Positions 53,224 to 62,649 of a stretch of DNA of 64,000 nucleotides are shown here, in pieces. The position numbers and the translations under genes are program-made. The notes beneath the pieces are model-generated. The model was given only the letters and a program-made list of their open reading frames with translations. It was not told the DNA's origin and did not search any database. Position 1 is the first letter of the stretch; each line of letters starts with the position of its first letter. The stretch is from Eubacteriaceae bacterium ES3 (GTDB taxonomy: Bacteria; Bacillota; Clostridia; Eubacteriales; Eubacteriaceae). Where the stretch lies: NCBI GenBank assembly GCA_030586155.1, contig CP130741.1, positions 924,680 through 988,679 on the forward strand, in the 5' to 3' direction.

Positions 53224-55074
53224 ATGTCTACAAATTCAGTAAGTTCTTCAACATCCTCTTCTTTAACGACTCTATCTGCTAAAACAGGGATTGCTGGACT
53301 AATGTCCGGACTGGACACAGAAGAAATAGTTAATAGCTTGACGCTTGCTACACAACAAAAAATTACCAAACAAGAGCAGAAATTGCAACTGTTGGAGTGG
53401 AAACAAACTGCATATCAATCGGTTACCACGGCATTAAAGGAATTTCAAAGTTCTTATCTGGATGTTCTGTCTGGATCGAATTTTACAAGCGAAAGTTTAT
53501 TTAATACGATAGCAGCAAGTACTTCATCTAGTGCTTATACAGTAACTGCAAGCAGTAGTGTCACAAGTTCAGGAAGCATTACCATTGACAGTATTACTCA
53601 ATTGGCAACTAGCCAGACATTTGAGAGTAATGCCTCAGTAACAGGTTCTTTGAATGGTACGTATAGTACAGATTACTCTACGGATTTTTCAGGAAAATCT
53701 TTCCTTATGACAAAAGATGGTATGACAAAAACTGTTACTATTGGAACAGTTACAGATGAAGCAAGCTTTAAAACTGAGTTACAGGCTGCTCTAGATGACA
53801 GTTTTGGTACTGGCGTTGTTAGCGCGGATTTTTCAACCGCAGGTAAAGTTGAATTTCTAGCTTCAGGATCTAGCTTGAAAGTAGCAAATTTAAGTGGAAG
53901 TTCTGTTGTTGATGATCTTGGGATGACTTCAGGGCAAAGTAATACTTTAAGTACTTCTTCAACTTTAGCTGATTTAAATTTATCTTGGGGGACCCTTGAC
54001 CAGACGTCATATAGCTTTTCAATTAATGATGTTGAGTTTTCCTTTAACAGTACTGATACCTTGGCAACTGTAATGAAACGTGTTAATAGCAGTGATGCAG
54101 GCGTTACTATGTCTTATTCATCTATCACGGACACTTTTAAACTAACGGCTGATGATAGTGGTGCAGGAAGTAATATTAGCGTATCAGATTCTGACTTATT
54201 AACTGCTTTTGGATTAAACAACAATGTAGTTGGGAATACGATAGATACTGAGGGGCAAAATGCAATACTTTCTGTCAACGGGAAGACAATTACAAGGAGT
54301 TCCAATGAAGTTGATGTTAATGGTGTAAAAGTAACTTTATTGGAAGAAACAGCTGTTTCTTCAACTATTAATCTAACAACAGATACAACTGACCTAAAAG
54401 ACAAAATTACAAGCTTTGTTGAAGATTATAATACAATGATTGATTTAATAAATGGTTTAGTCAAAGAAGATAAAGAATCAGATTATGAACCATTAACTGA
54501 TGCACAGAAAGAGGAAATGTCTGAGTCTGAAATTGAAAAATGGGAAGCAAAGGCAAAATCGGGCATTCTTCGAGGTGATAGCATCTTGAGAGGTATTACC
54601 TCGAAAATGCAGACACTAATGTATAGCTCAGCTGTTAAAGGTGGTCTTACCCTTTATGATATGGGGATTGAATCAGCCGGTTATACTGAAAATGGAAAGC
54701 TGGAAATTGATGAAGATAAGTTAGTAGAAGTGCTTTCGAGTAATATCGAGGGTGTAAAGGAACTCTTCACTACTGAAACAACTGGTATAGCAAATGCGTT
54801 GGATTCAATAATTGATGATGCTGCAAAAACTTCAGGGGCAAGAGGTTCAAGAGGAACACTTATCGAAAAAGCCGGATATGAATCTACTACATCCAGTACG
54901 CAAAATAGTATTTATGATAATATACAGACCGTCAATGAATATATAACGAAACTTCAGGATCAACTAGAATCTGAAGAGAGCCGTTACTGGTCCAAGTTTA
55001 CAGCGCTTGAAACTGCTTTGTCGCAGCTCAACGCCCAAAGTTCAATGATCAGCGGATTTGGTTCTAACTCATAG
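53224..55074 (+). CDS. fliD: FliD, filament cap protein
   Basis: A 616-aa protein. The N-terminal FliD signature GIAGLMSGLDTEEIVNSL (about 21-38), a Ser/Thr-rich middle and a C-terminal FliD domain ending in LQDQLESEESRYWSKFTALETALSQLNAQSSM are present. It caps the growing filament and folds flagellin. A TTTGGAGGG ribosome site precedes the ATG. It is in an operon with fliS and a FliT-like gene, behind a sigma-28 promoter. Confidence 0.96.
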   Translation: MSTNSVSSSTSSSLTTLSAKTGIAGLMSGLDTEEIVNSLTLATQQKITKQEQKLQLLEWKQTAYQSVTTALKEFQSSYLDVLSGSNFTSESLFNTIAASTSSSAYTVTASSSVTSSGSITIDSITQLATSQTFESNASVTGSLNGTYSTDYSTDFSGKSFLMTKDGMTKTVTIGTVTDEASFKTELQAALDDSFGTGVVSADFSTAGKVEFLASGSSLKVANLSGSSVVDDLGMTSGQSNTLSTSSTLADLNLSWGTLDQTSYSFSINDVEFSFNSTDTLATVMKRVNSSDAGVTMSYSSITDTFKLTADDSGAGSNISVSDSDLLTAFGLNNNVVGNTIDTEGQNAILSVNGKTITRSSNEVDVNGVKVTLLEETAVSSTINLTTDTTDLKDKITSFVEDYNTMIDLINGLVKEDKESDYEPLTDAQKEEMSESEIEKWEAKAKSGILRGDSILRGITSKMQTLMYSSAVKGGLTLYDMGIESAGYTENGKLEIDEDKLVEVLSSNIEGVKELFTTETTGIANALDSIIDDAAKTSGARGSRGTLIEKAGYESTTSSTQNSIYDNIQTVNEYITKLQDQLESEESRYWSKFTALETALSQLNAQSSMISGFGSNS

Positions 55075-55097
55075 AGTTAAACTAAGGGGGAATGGAA

Positions 55098-55478
55098 ATG
55101 GTAACTCAAAATCCATATAAAGAATCGAAAAGAATAGCTTTGGAGTCAATGTCGAAAGGTGAAATTGTTGTAAAACTTTTTGAGGAAGCATCCAAGCAGA
55201 TAAAGCTGGGTATTCTATTAATTGAACGTCAAGATATTGTAAAAGCTTATAATGCCATTGCGAAAGCTCAAAAAGTAGTCAGTTCTTTGAGCCAGTCACT
55301 TGATATGAATTATCCAATATCAATTGAACTCAGAGATATGTATGATTTTTTATATGAAAAGCTGGGTGAAGCCAACGTAAATAAGGATGTAGCTTTACTT
55401 GAGGATTTATGGAAGCTGGTTCAAGAGTTAAAGGATGCGTTTAAAGAAGCTGAAAAAGTTACTCGCGGAACTAGATAG
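55098..55478 (+). CDS. fliS: FliS, flagellin chaperone
   Basis: A 126-aa, all-helical FliS (NPYKESKRIALESMSKGEIVVKLFEEASKQI at the start). It binds the C-terminus of flagellin and prevents premature polymerisation. The ATG at 55092 lies one base from the AAGGGGG site, so ATG 55098 is preferred. It lies between fliD and a FliT-like gene as usual. Confidence 0.94.
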   Translation: MVTQNPYKESKRIALESMSKGEIVVKLFEEASKQIKLGILLIERQDIVKAYNAIAKAQKVVSSLSQSLDMNYPISIELRDMYDFLYEKLGEANVNKDVALLEDLWKLVQELKDAFKEAEKVTRGTR

Positions 55479-55490
55479 GACGGGATTTTA

Positions 55491-55889
55491 ATGGGTAAAG
55501 TAAACTCCTATGAATTATGTGAAGAAAAAATTCGCTTATTAAAAGAATATGTATCAACGGGCGAGGAAATCTTAAGCAGTACAACTTCCTGGGAAGCACT
55601 TGAGGGTATTTTAGCTCAGCGGGATTATCTGATCAAGAAATTGGAACAGGTGGAGAATAATGTTGAAGAATCAATGTTTGTACACCCTTCAACTAAAGCC
55701 CAGGAAAAAGAAATTGACCGTTTAGTCAAACTGATTTTAGATATAGATCAGAATGCAATGGAACTAATCAAGGAAGAACAGCAGAAAACAATAGATGATT
55801 TAAAAGCTAACAAACAGAAACAGCGTGCTTTAAAATACGAAACTGTGGGACGCGATACCCAGGGTAAACTGATCGATGTTAGAAAATAG
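55491..55889 (+). CDS. FliT-like protein, probable FliD chaperone
   Basis: A 132-aa, helical, charged protein. Its length, coiled-coil nature and place directly after fliD-fliS match FliT-type chaperones, but no firm motif is visible. It is followed by the operon terminator. Another possibility is an unrelated small helper protein. Confidence 0.65.
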   Translation: MGKVNSYELCEEKIRLLKEYVSTGEEILSSTTSWEALEGILAQRDYLIKKLEQVENNVEESMFVHPSTKAQEKEIDRLVKLILDIDQNAMELIKEEQQKTIDDLKANKQKQRALKYETVGRDTQGKLIDVRK

Positions 55890-55960
55890 CTTAAATGATT
55901 TAAGAAAATTTGTCATATAAAAGATGAAAAGTAATAAAAAAAATTAATATAAAAGAAAAA

Positions 55961-55984
55961 AACAGCCCGAATGGCTGTTTTTTT
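55961..55984 (+). terminator. Terminator after fliD-fliS-fliT
   Basis: Perfect 7-bp arms, AACAGCC (55961-55967) and GGCTGTT (55973-55979), loop CGAAT, then a run of T to 55984. Confidence 0.9.
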
Positions 55985-56066
55985 CTTGGGAAAAGTGTTA
56001 ATTGCTTATATTTTTCAAGTTTTAAATATTGATGCAACAATTTTACAGAGGGGTGTCTTTATGTCG

Positions 56067-56095
56067 TTGTTGTATCCAAGTAAATATGATACAAT
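56067..56095 (+). promoter_or_regulatory. Sigma-A type promoter of the flgB-fliJ operon
   Basis: TTGTTG (56067-56072), 17-bp spacer, TACAAT (56090-56095). A GTATC/GATAC inverted repeat (56072-56076 and 56087-56091) fills the spacer and could bind a regulator. It lies 57 bp before flgB. Confidence 0.65.
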
Positions 56096-56151
56096 TATAT
56101 AAATTATGGAATATTATGGGGTAAATCCCAAAACAATAACAGGAGGCGCTT

Positions 56152-56553
56152 ATGATTGGAAATTCTATAACCACTGCAATTTTTCAAAAAGCATTGGATG
56201 GTACTTGGGCGCGGCAACAGGCTATCAGCAATAATATAGCAAACTCGGAAACACCTAGATACAAAGCACTCGAGGTGGATTTCGAGACCGCTCTTAATAA
56301 TGAGTTGAATAGAATCAGTTCTAATACAAATGGACAGAATGTTAATCGGCAGGAAAGTATTAAAAATGTACTTAGTTCTGATATTGTGACTGAATCTTAT
56401 GATTTGACATCAAATCAGCTGGATGAGAATAACGTGGACCTGGATTCGGAAAATATTGATATGACAAAGACTGTTACCCAGTATTATTATCTGGTTTCAG
56501 GTGTAAATTCGTCATTTTCACGAATTAAGTATGCACTAAGCGAAGGGAAATAA
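56152..56553 (+). CDS. flgB: FlgB, proximal rod protein
   Basis: A 133-aa rod protein with the signature ISNNIANSETPRYKALEVDFE (about residues 24-44). It is the first gene of the early basal-body operon. AACAGGAGGCG precedes the ATG. It would be exported by the type III gate encoded at 4-9 kb. Confidence 0.95.
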   Translation: MIGNSITTAIFQKALDGTWARQQAISNNIANSETPRYKALEVDFETALNNELNRISSNTNGQNVNRQESIKNVLSSDIVTESYDLTSNQLDENNVDLDSENIDMTKTVTQYYYLVSGVNSSFSRIKYALSEGK

Positions 56554-56555
56554 AA

Positions 56556-56987
56556 ATGAGTATTTTAAGTAGCTTTGATATATCCGGATCGGGCATGACT
56601 GCGCAAAAATATCGTTTAGATATTGTCTCACAAAATATTGCCAATGCCCAGGCAACCCGAACAGAAAACGGGGAGGCTTATCGTCGAAAAATGGTAATTC
56701 TTCAAAGTTCTGACGTTCAATCGTTTCAGGAGGTTCTAAACAATGAGATTGGTGTACAGAAGCAGGGCGTTGAAGTAGCTGCTGTTGTTGAAGACGAATC
56801 ACCATTAGTGCCGGTATATGATCCTACTCATCCGGATGCCAATGAAGACGGGTATGTTATGTATCCAAATGTCAATACGGCTCAGGAAATGATCGATGCA
56901 TTAGGTGCCAGCCGGGCCTACGAAGCAAATGTTACAGCTTTTAATGCGACAAAGTCCATCGCCATGAAAGCTCTTGAAATTGGATAA
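56556..56987 (+). CDS. flgC: FlgC, proximal rod protein
   Basis: A 143-aa rod protein with LDIVSQNIANAQATRTENGEAYRRK near residue 22 and the C-terminal MIDALGASRAYEANVTAFNATKSIAMKAL axial helix. It follows flgB by 2 bp. Confidence 0.96.
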   Translation: MSILSSFDISGSGMTAQKYRLDIVSQNIANAQATRTENGEAYRRKMVILQSSDVQSFQEVLNNEIGVQKQGVEVAAVVEDESPLVPVYDPTHPDANEDGYVMYPNVNTAQEMIDALGASRAYEANVTAFNATKSIAMKALEIG

Positions 56988-57001
56988 TAAGGAGATAAAA
57001 G

Positions 57002-57307
57002 ATGGCTATTAGTCCTTTAGCAAGTATAATAACAGAATCTCTGTCTGAGCAGGTTTCTGCTTCAAATGGAGCACAGGGTGAGGCGGCTCAGGGTTTTTCT
57101 CAGGTACTCAATGATGTGATTGCCAACGCCGAAGAAACGGATGCCCAAACAAAAGTGGATGCCTATAATCTGTCAATTGGAAATATGGATGATATGCATA
57201 CCATGATGATTAACATGGCTAAAGCGGATATTGCGCTTCAAACGATGGTTCAGCTCCGAAATAAAGCTTTAAGTGCTTATCAGGAAGTTATGAGCACGAG
57301 CTTATAG
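57002..57307 (+). CDS. fliE: FliE, MS ring-rod junction protein
   Basis: A 101-aa protein whose C-terminal half matches FliE (LSIGNMDDMHTMMINMAKADIALQTMVQLRNKALSAYQEVMSTSL). It joins the MS ring to the rod. An AAGGAGAT ribosome site follows the flgC stop. Confidence 0.95.
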   Translation: MAISPLASIITESLSEQVSASNGAQGEAAQGFSQVLNDVIANAEETDAQTKVDAYNLSIGNMDDMHTMMINMAKADIALQTMVQLRNKALSAYQEVMSTSL

Positions 57308-57394
57308 TATCAAACCTGTATTATTGTTTATCATTTAGCAGTTTATTTTCATATCAGAAATAACAAAATATTATGTGCATAGCAGAGGAAATCA

Positions 57395-58951
57395 ATGCCT
57401 GAACAGATAAAAAAAGTTCTCGACAATTTAAAAGAGTTTTGGGGTAAGTTCTCCAAAAAAATGAAAATAGTAATTATCGCTGTCGCTGCGACTGTCCTGA
57501 TTGGATCACTGGTTTTAACTTTAGTACTTAACCAGAGCGAGTATGTACCATTGTTTTCTGACCTCACCGATACTGAAACAACTGAAATAATGGCAGCGCT
57601 TCAGGATCTTGGAGTAGAGGTCAAACTTGAAGATGGTCAGATTATGGTGCTTTCTGACCAGGAAGCAACAGTTCGTATGCAACTGGCCCAGGAAGGTTAC
57701 CCTAAAAGTGGCTTGAGTTATTATTTAATCCAGGAAAATTCCAGCCTTCTTTCAACTGACTATGAAAGACAGCAGTATAAAAATTTACAGCTGCAGGAAA
57801 GAATCGCTGCCAGTATCAGGACCATAACTGGAGTGAGTGATGCTGTGGTTACTTTGTCGATACCAGATGAAAATGTTTTTTATCTGCAGGAAACTGAACC
57901 CACCACTGCTTCGGTGATTATTCATCTTGAACAGGGGGTTACACTGTCTGAAGACCAGATTCTGGGGATTCAGAATCTGATTGCCAAATCAGTCTCCGGC
58001 CTGGAGAAAGAAGATATTGCCTTAACTGATGGAAATGGTAATGACCTGGTGGCAACCGCAGAATCAAATTCTGGTGCCAGCTCGAAAATTGCCTTGACCC
58101 GTGAAATTGAGCAGAATCTGACAGCCAAAGTTAATAATGTCTTAAACGGACCGTATGATCCGTCGCAATATAAGGTTTCTGTAACAGCCAATCTTAATAC
58201 AGATTCGGTAAAACAGGAGTCAGTCGTTTATACACCCTCAGAAGATGGGGATAATTCCGGCGTTCTTAATCAGGAATCATCAAGTTTTACAATTGATGGT
58301 GGAACCCTTGTTGATGGCGGTGTTGCCGGGACAACCGGGAATACCGATACAACGACCTATGCTGAAGAAATTTTAGGTGAGGGTGGACTGGTTTCTGGTT
58401 TTACTAATGATAATTATTATTCAGTCAGCTCTGAAGTTACCCAAACTGAGAGAACTGATCCCACTGTTGATGCCGTTTCCATTGCGGTTGCAATAGATGC
58501 CGCCGATATGAATGCTGTAGAACGGGAAAATCTGACGCAGCTGATCGCTTTTGCAGCTGGAGTGAATCCTGAGAATGTAACCATTAGAAACTTCGATTTC
58601 TATTCTGCCGAGGACGATACAGCAACTACCGATGACCAGTCGACGGGTGCAGATCTGGGTCAGATTCTGATTATAGCCGGAATTGCCGGAGCATTGCTGT
58701 TAGTAGTAGTTATTTTACTGATTGTACTGTTGGGCAGACGAAGAAAGAAAAAGGCCCAGGAAGCTCTGGACCATGTTATTCCTTCGCTTGAAGATGAAGG
58801 AATCTTCGAAGAAACCGTACCGAGTATCCCCGTTAGGGATATTAAACCGGTTGTTGATGATAAAAGAGAAAAAGTTAAGGAGTTTGCTACTGCTAATCCG
58901 GAAATTGTGGCGCAATTGGTCAAATCCTGGCTTAAGAATGAGAATGAGTAG
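57395..58951 (+). CDS. fliF: FliF, MS-ring protein
   Basis: A 518-aa protein with two membrane helices (about 25-46 and 424-445). The YscJ/FliF ring domain lies between them (QEATVRMQLAQEGYPKSGLSYYL; YERQQYKNLQLQERIAASI). The cytoplasmic C-terminus (last about 30 residues, VAQLVKSWLKNE) is the FliG-binding tail. It forms the base on which the motor and export apparatus assemble. Confidence 0.96.
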   Translation: MPEQIKKVLDNLKEFWGKFSKKMKIVIIAVAATVLIGSLVLTLVLNQSEYVPLFSDLTDTETTEIMAALQDLGVEVKLEDGQIMVLSDQEATVRMQLAQEGYPKSGLSYYLIQENSSLLSTDYERQQYKNLQLQERIAASIRTITGVSDAVVTLSIPDENVFYLQETEPTTASVIIHLEQGVTLSEDQILGIQNLIAKSVSGLEKEDIALTDGNGNDLVATAESNSGASSKIALTREIEQNLTAKVNNVLNGPYDPSQYKVSVTANLNTDSVKQESVVYTPSEDGDNSGVLNQESSSFTIDGGTLVDGGVAGTTGNTDTTTYAEEILGEGGLVSGFTNDNYYSVSSEVTQTERTDPTVDAVSIAVAIDAADMNAVERENLTQLIAFAAGVNPENVTIRNFDFYSAEDDTATTDDQSTGADLGQILIIAGIAGALLLVVVILLIVLLGRRRKKKAQEALDHVIPSLEDEGIFEETVPSIPVRDIKPVVDDKREKVKEFATANPEIVAQLVKSWLKNENE

Positions 58952-58959
58952 GTGAAAAA

Positions 58960-59994
58960 ATGCCTGAAACAATGCCTGTAACAGAAACTGACAATATTGG
59001 GTTAACCCCACGACAAAAGGCGGCTCAAATGGTAGTGGCACTTGGCGCTGATGTTGCTTCTTCTATTTATAAACATCTGGAAGAAGATGAGATTGAGCAG
59101 CTTACCTACGAGATTACTCGAATGGAATCAGTGCCGCCAGATGTGACGGATAGAGTTATTAATGAGTTTTATGGCCTTTGTGTAGCCCAAAAGGTTTATA
59201 TTGAAGGCGGGATTTCCTATGCCAAGAATGTTCTGGAAAAAGCATTTGGTTCTCAACAGGGGAATGCCCTTCTTGAGAGAGTTACCAAAACTTTGCGAAC
59301 AAAAGCTTTCGAGTTTATCCGAAAAGCTGATTATAAAAACCTGATGAATATGATCGTTAATGAGCACCCACAGACAATTGCCCTGATACTTTCCTATGCC
59401 CGGTCTGATCAGGCTTCGGCAGTCATTGCTGAGCTTCCTAAATCGATTCGTGTTGAAGTGGTTGAGCGAATTGCCCGGATGGATCGAACATCGCCGGAAA
59501 TTATTAAGCAAATTGAAACCACACTTGAACGTAAATTTGAATCTGTGGTATCTTTTGACTTACTGGAAATTGGTGGTATTAACTATATTGCTGAAGTAAT
59601 GAATAATATTGATCGCGGTACAGAAAAATATATCTTTGACGAACTTAATAAAACTGATGCCAAGCTATCCGAAGAGATTAGAAAAAGAATGTTTGTATTC
59701 GAGGATATCGTTATTCTGGATTCTATGTCGATTCAGCGCTTCCTTCAGGAAGTGGAAACCAAAGATATGTCAATTGCGCTTAAAGGGGCAAACAAAGGGG
59801 TTAGTGATATTATCTTTGAAAATATGTCCCAACGTATGGGCGATACAGTTAAGAGTGAGATGGAATTTTTACATAATGTCCGAGTACGTGATGTAGAAGA
59901 AGCCCAGCAGAAAGTTGTTTCTGTAATCAGACGTTTGGAAGAAGAAGGGGAAATTGTAACATCTAAAGGTGGAAAGGACGAGATAATTGTCTAG
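58960..59994 (+). CDS. fliG: FliG, motor switch / torque protein
   Basis: A 344-aa protein with three FliG domains. The middle domain contains NEHPQTIALILSYARSDQASAVI, and the C-terminal torque helix holds charged residues typical for stator contact (EEIRKRMFVFEDIVILDSMSIQRFLQEVETKDMSIALKGA). It overlaps fliH by 8 bp. Confidence 0.96.
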   Translation: MPETMPVTETDNIGLTPRQKAAQMVVALGADVASSIYKHLEEDEIEQLTYEITRMESVPPDVTDRVINEFYGLCVAQKVYIEGGISYAKNVLEKAFGSQQGNALLERVTKTLRTKAFEFIRKADYKNLMNMIVNEHPQTIALILSYARSDQASAVIAELPKSIRVEVVERIARMDRTSPEIIKQIETTLERKFESVVSFDLLEIGGINYIAEVMNNIDRGTEKYIFDELNKTDAKLSEEIRKRMFVFEDIVILDSMSIQRFLQEVETKDMSIALKGANKGVSDIIFENMSQRMGDTVKSEMEFLHNVRVRDVEEAQQKVVSVIRRLEEEGEIVTSKGGKDEIIV

Positions 59995-60769
59995 AATTGT
60001 TAAAGCAAAATGGGTTACACAGAGCAATAAAGTATTCGATGTTGATCTTGAAAAAAAGACCTTATCTGGAGATGTAGCAGTTCATCAAGATGATGAGAAG
60101 TCAGAAATTGTTGAAGATTTTGATGAAACTCTGGATGAAGATGAGAAAGTCGAGGAAATCGAGGAAGTTGATCATCAGCTGGAAGCAATCAAGACAGCTA
60201 ACGAGTTTATGAAAAATACCCTGAAAGCCAGTCAGGAAATAAAGGAAAAATCCCAGGAAGAAGGCTTTAATAAAGGTTATGAAGAGGGCTATGACCTGGG
60301 CTTCGAAGTTGGCAGTCAAAAAGGGATTGAAGAAGGTTTGCTGCAGGCTGACCAGAGAATCGAAGACGCTTTGCTTGAAGTCAGGGAACTTGCTAATCTT
60401 TTGCAGGAAGAGCGAAACAGCTTATCTATGCAGTTAGAAGAGGATTTTCTAAAAGTGGCGCTGGAGATTGCAAAAAAAATTATGCGTTATGAAATCAGGC
60501 AGGATGAAACCGCATTTGCTAAAATTTTTCACGAGGTGATTCACGAAGATGATACCGGTGTCAAAGTGTATCTGTCGGAATATCAAAAGTCAGTTGATCT
60601 TCATATCAATAAAGCTGTGATTGATCGGATTAAAGCCCTATCCCAAAAATCGAAAGTTGTCATTTTGAAAGAGGAGGATAGGATTGTTGTTGAAACAGAT
60701 GATTCTGTAATAGATGTGAGTGTTCCTGTACAACTACAGCAGATTCAAAATGCCATCGAAGAAAATTGA
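59987..60769 (+). CDS. fliH: FliH, export ATPase regulator
   Basis: A 260-aa protein with a long Glu-rich N-terminal region, a Gly-spaced helix (EEGFNKGYEEGYDLGFEVGSQKGIEEG, about 88-115) characteristic of FliH, and a C-terminal domain that binds FliI. The TTG start at 59987 lies within fliG, so the genes are coupled. It controls the export ATPase. Confidence 0.92.
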   Translation: MSRIVKAKWVTQSNKVFDVDLEKKTLSGDVAVHQDDEKSEIVEDFDETLDEDEKVEEIEEVDHQLEAIKTANEFMKNTLKASQEIKEKSQEEGFNKGYEEGYDLGFEVGSQKGIEEGLLQADQRIEDALLEVRELANLLQEERNSLSMQLEEDFLKVALEIAKKIMRYEIRQDETAFAKIFHEVIHEDDTGVKVYLSEYQKSVDLHINKAVIDRIKALSQKSKVVILKEEDRIVVETDDSVIDVSVPVQLQQIQNAIEEN

Positions 60770-60780
60770 GTGGAGCAAAT

Positions 60781-62085
60781 ATGGATACTCAAAAAATGAT
60801 AAAAGAGATTCAGCGCGCTGAAACTTTTCGATATTTCGGTAAAATTGAAAAAGTAGTGGGGATGATGATCGAATCAGTAGGCCCGGAGTGCCGGACTGGA
60901 GATCTTTGTCGGATTTTTGATCAAGACGCTGAGAATTATATTATGGCGGAAGTGGTCGGATTTCGTGGAAACAGGGTGCTTTTAATGCCCTATGAAGAAC
61001 CGGAAGGGATCAGTTTTGGAAACATTGTGGAACCCACAGGGTCATCACTAAAGGTAGCAGTATCTGAGAAAATGATTGGTCGAGTTGTTAATGCTATGGG
61101 TGAACCCATCGATGTTGATCTTCCCATCGAAGCTGATGATTATTACGATATTCAAAGCAGCGGTGCCAATCCTTTGTCGCGACCGATTATTGAAGATATT
61201 CTAGAATTCGGGATTAGAGCCATTGATGGTCTTTTAACCATTGGTAAGGGACAGCGTATGGGAATCTTCGCCGGTTCGGGGGTAGGGAAATCCACCCTGA
61301 TGGGGATGATTGCCAGAAATGTAAAGGCCCATGTCAACGTGATTGCTTTAGTAGGCGAGAGAGGTCGTGAAGTGCGTCAGTTTCTGGAGAATGACCTGGG
61401 CCCCGAAGGCTTGGCTCGTTCAGTTATTGTAGTGGCTACTTCAGACCAGCCTCCTATGCAGCGAATGAAATGCGCGATGACAGCAACAACCATTGCCGAG
61501 TATTTTAAGGATCAGGGAAAAGATGTTCTTTTAATGATGGATTCACTGACACGTTTCGCCATGGCTCAACGAGAGATTGGTCTGGCAACCGGTGAACCGC
61601 CGGTAGCAAGGGGCTATACGCCTTCAATCTATGCGATGATGCCAAAGCTTTTGGAACGGACAGGTAATTTTGAAACCGGTTCCATCACAGGTATTTATAC
61701 CGTTCTGGTTGAAGGGGACGATATGAATGAGCCAGTGGCTGATACCGTTCGAGGGATCATTGATGGTCATATTGTTTTATCAAGAAAAATTGCGGCCAGA
61801 AACCACTATCCTGCGATAGATGTTTTAAACAGTGTCAGTCGAATTATGTCCAATATCGTTTCAAAGGAACATCGAGATGCGGCTTCGAAGCTTCGGAATT
61901 TAATGTCTGTTTATGATTCAAATTATGATCTGGTAAGTATTGGAGCATATAAAAGCGGGAGTAACCCGGCACTTGACGTGGCATTAAAAAAAATTGACGG
62001 CATCAACCGCTTCCTCCAGCAGGGAATCGATGAAAAGTCACCCTTCGATCAGAGTATTGAAATGATGGATAAGGCCATTCTATGA
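60781..62085 (+). CDS. fliI: FliI, flagellar export ATPase
   Basis: A 434-aa ATPase of the F1-beta/FliI family. The Walker A is AGSGVGKST (about residues 163-171), Walker B LLMMDSLTRFAMAQREI. It energises unfolding and loading of export substrates with FliH and FliJ. An in-frame TTG at 60766 overlaps the fliH stop; GTGGAGC is spaced for ATG 60781, which I chose. Confidence 0.96.
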   Translation: MDTQKMIKEIQRAETFRYFGKIEKVVGMMIESVGPECRTGDLCRIFDQDAENYIMAEVVGFRGNRVLLMPYEEPEGISFGNIVEPTGSSLKVAVSEKMIGRVVNAMGEPIDVDLPIEADDYYDIQSSGANPLSRPIIEDILEFGIRAIDGLLTIGKGQRMGIFAGSGVGKSTLMGMIARNVKAHVNVIALVGERGREVRQFLENDLGPEGLARSVIVVATSDQPPMQRMKCAMTATTIAEYFKDQGKDVLLMMDSLTRFAMAQREIGLATGEPPVARGYTPSIYAMMPKLLERTGNFETGSITGIYTVLVEGDDMNEPVADTVRGIIDGHIVLSRKIAARNHYPAIDVLNSVSRIMSNIVSKEHRDAASKLRNLMSVYDSNYDLVSIGAYKSGSNPALDVALKKIDGINRFLQQGIDEKSPFDQSIEMMDKAIL

Positions 62086-62531
62086 AAAAATTTAATTTTA
62101 AATTAGGAAAACTTTTAACCTATAAAGACCAGAACCTGGAAAATGAAATGATGGTTTTGGGGGAATTAAATAAAGAACTGGATCAGTGTGAGAAGAATCT
62201 GATTGACCAGCAGAATAAACTGATTCAGAAAAAGAAAGAATATGAGGATGCACTGTCAGGATCGATTTCACCTATGGCCTGTCAAGTGCATTTGCATTAT
62301 ATTGATGCCGTCAAAGAAGAAATAAAGCGCCTGGAAAAAGTTTTAGAACAGGCTCGCAAAAAAGTTGAGAAACAGATAGAAGTTGTTAAAAATCTTAAAC
62401 TTGAGACCCGTTCTCTTGAAATTATGAAAGAAAAGCGTTATGATGAGTATATGCAGGAAATCAATAAAGAAACGGAAAAGGAGCTGGAAGACTTTGTCTC
62501 AACTGCTAAAGAGATGAGCAAACATTCTTGA
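62082..62531 (+). CDS. fliJ: FliJ, export chaperone-escort protein
   Basis: A 149-aa coiled-coil protein (nearly continuous heptads, charged) overlapping the fliI stop by 4 bp, in the standard position. FliJ docks in the FliI ring and recycles chaperones. In relatives fliK, flgD and flgE continue the operon; here trxB follows instead. Confidence 0.9.
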   Translation: MKKFNFKLGKLLTYKDQNLENEMMVLGELNKELDQCEKNLIDQQNKLIQKKKEYEDALSGSISPMACQVHLHYIDAVKEEIKRLEKVLEQARKKVEKQIEVVKNLKLETRSLEIMKEKRYDEYMQEINKETEKELEDFVSTAKEMSKHS

Positions 62532-62649
62532 CAGATAAGATAGTGGTCTGGCCGGTTTAAACTTTAAGATTCGACAGCTTAAATCAGTTTTGAGATGTAA
62601 AGATATGCTTCGTAATTTATTTTTAATTAAAAATACGTGAGGTGATTAG

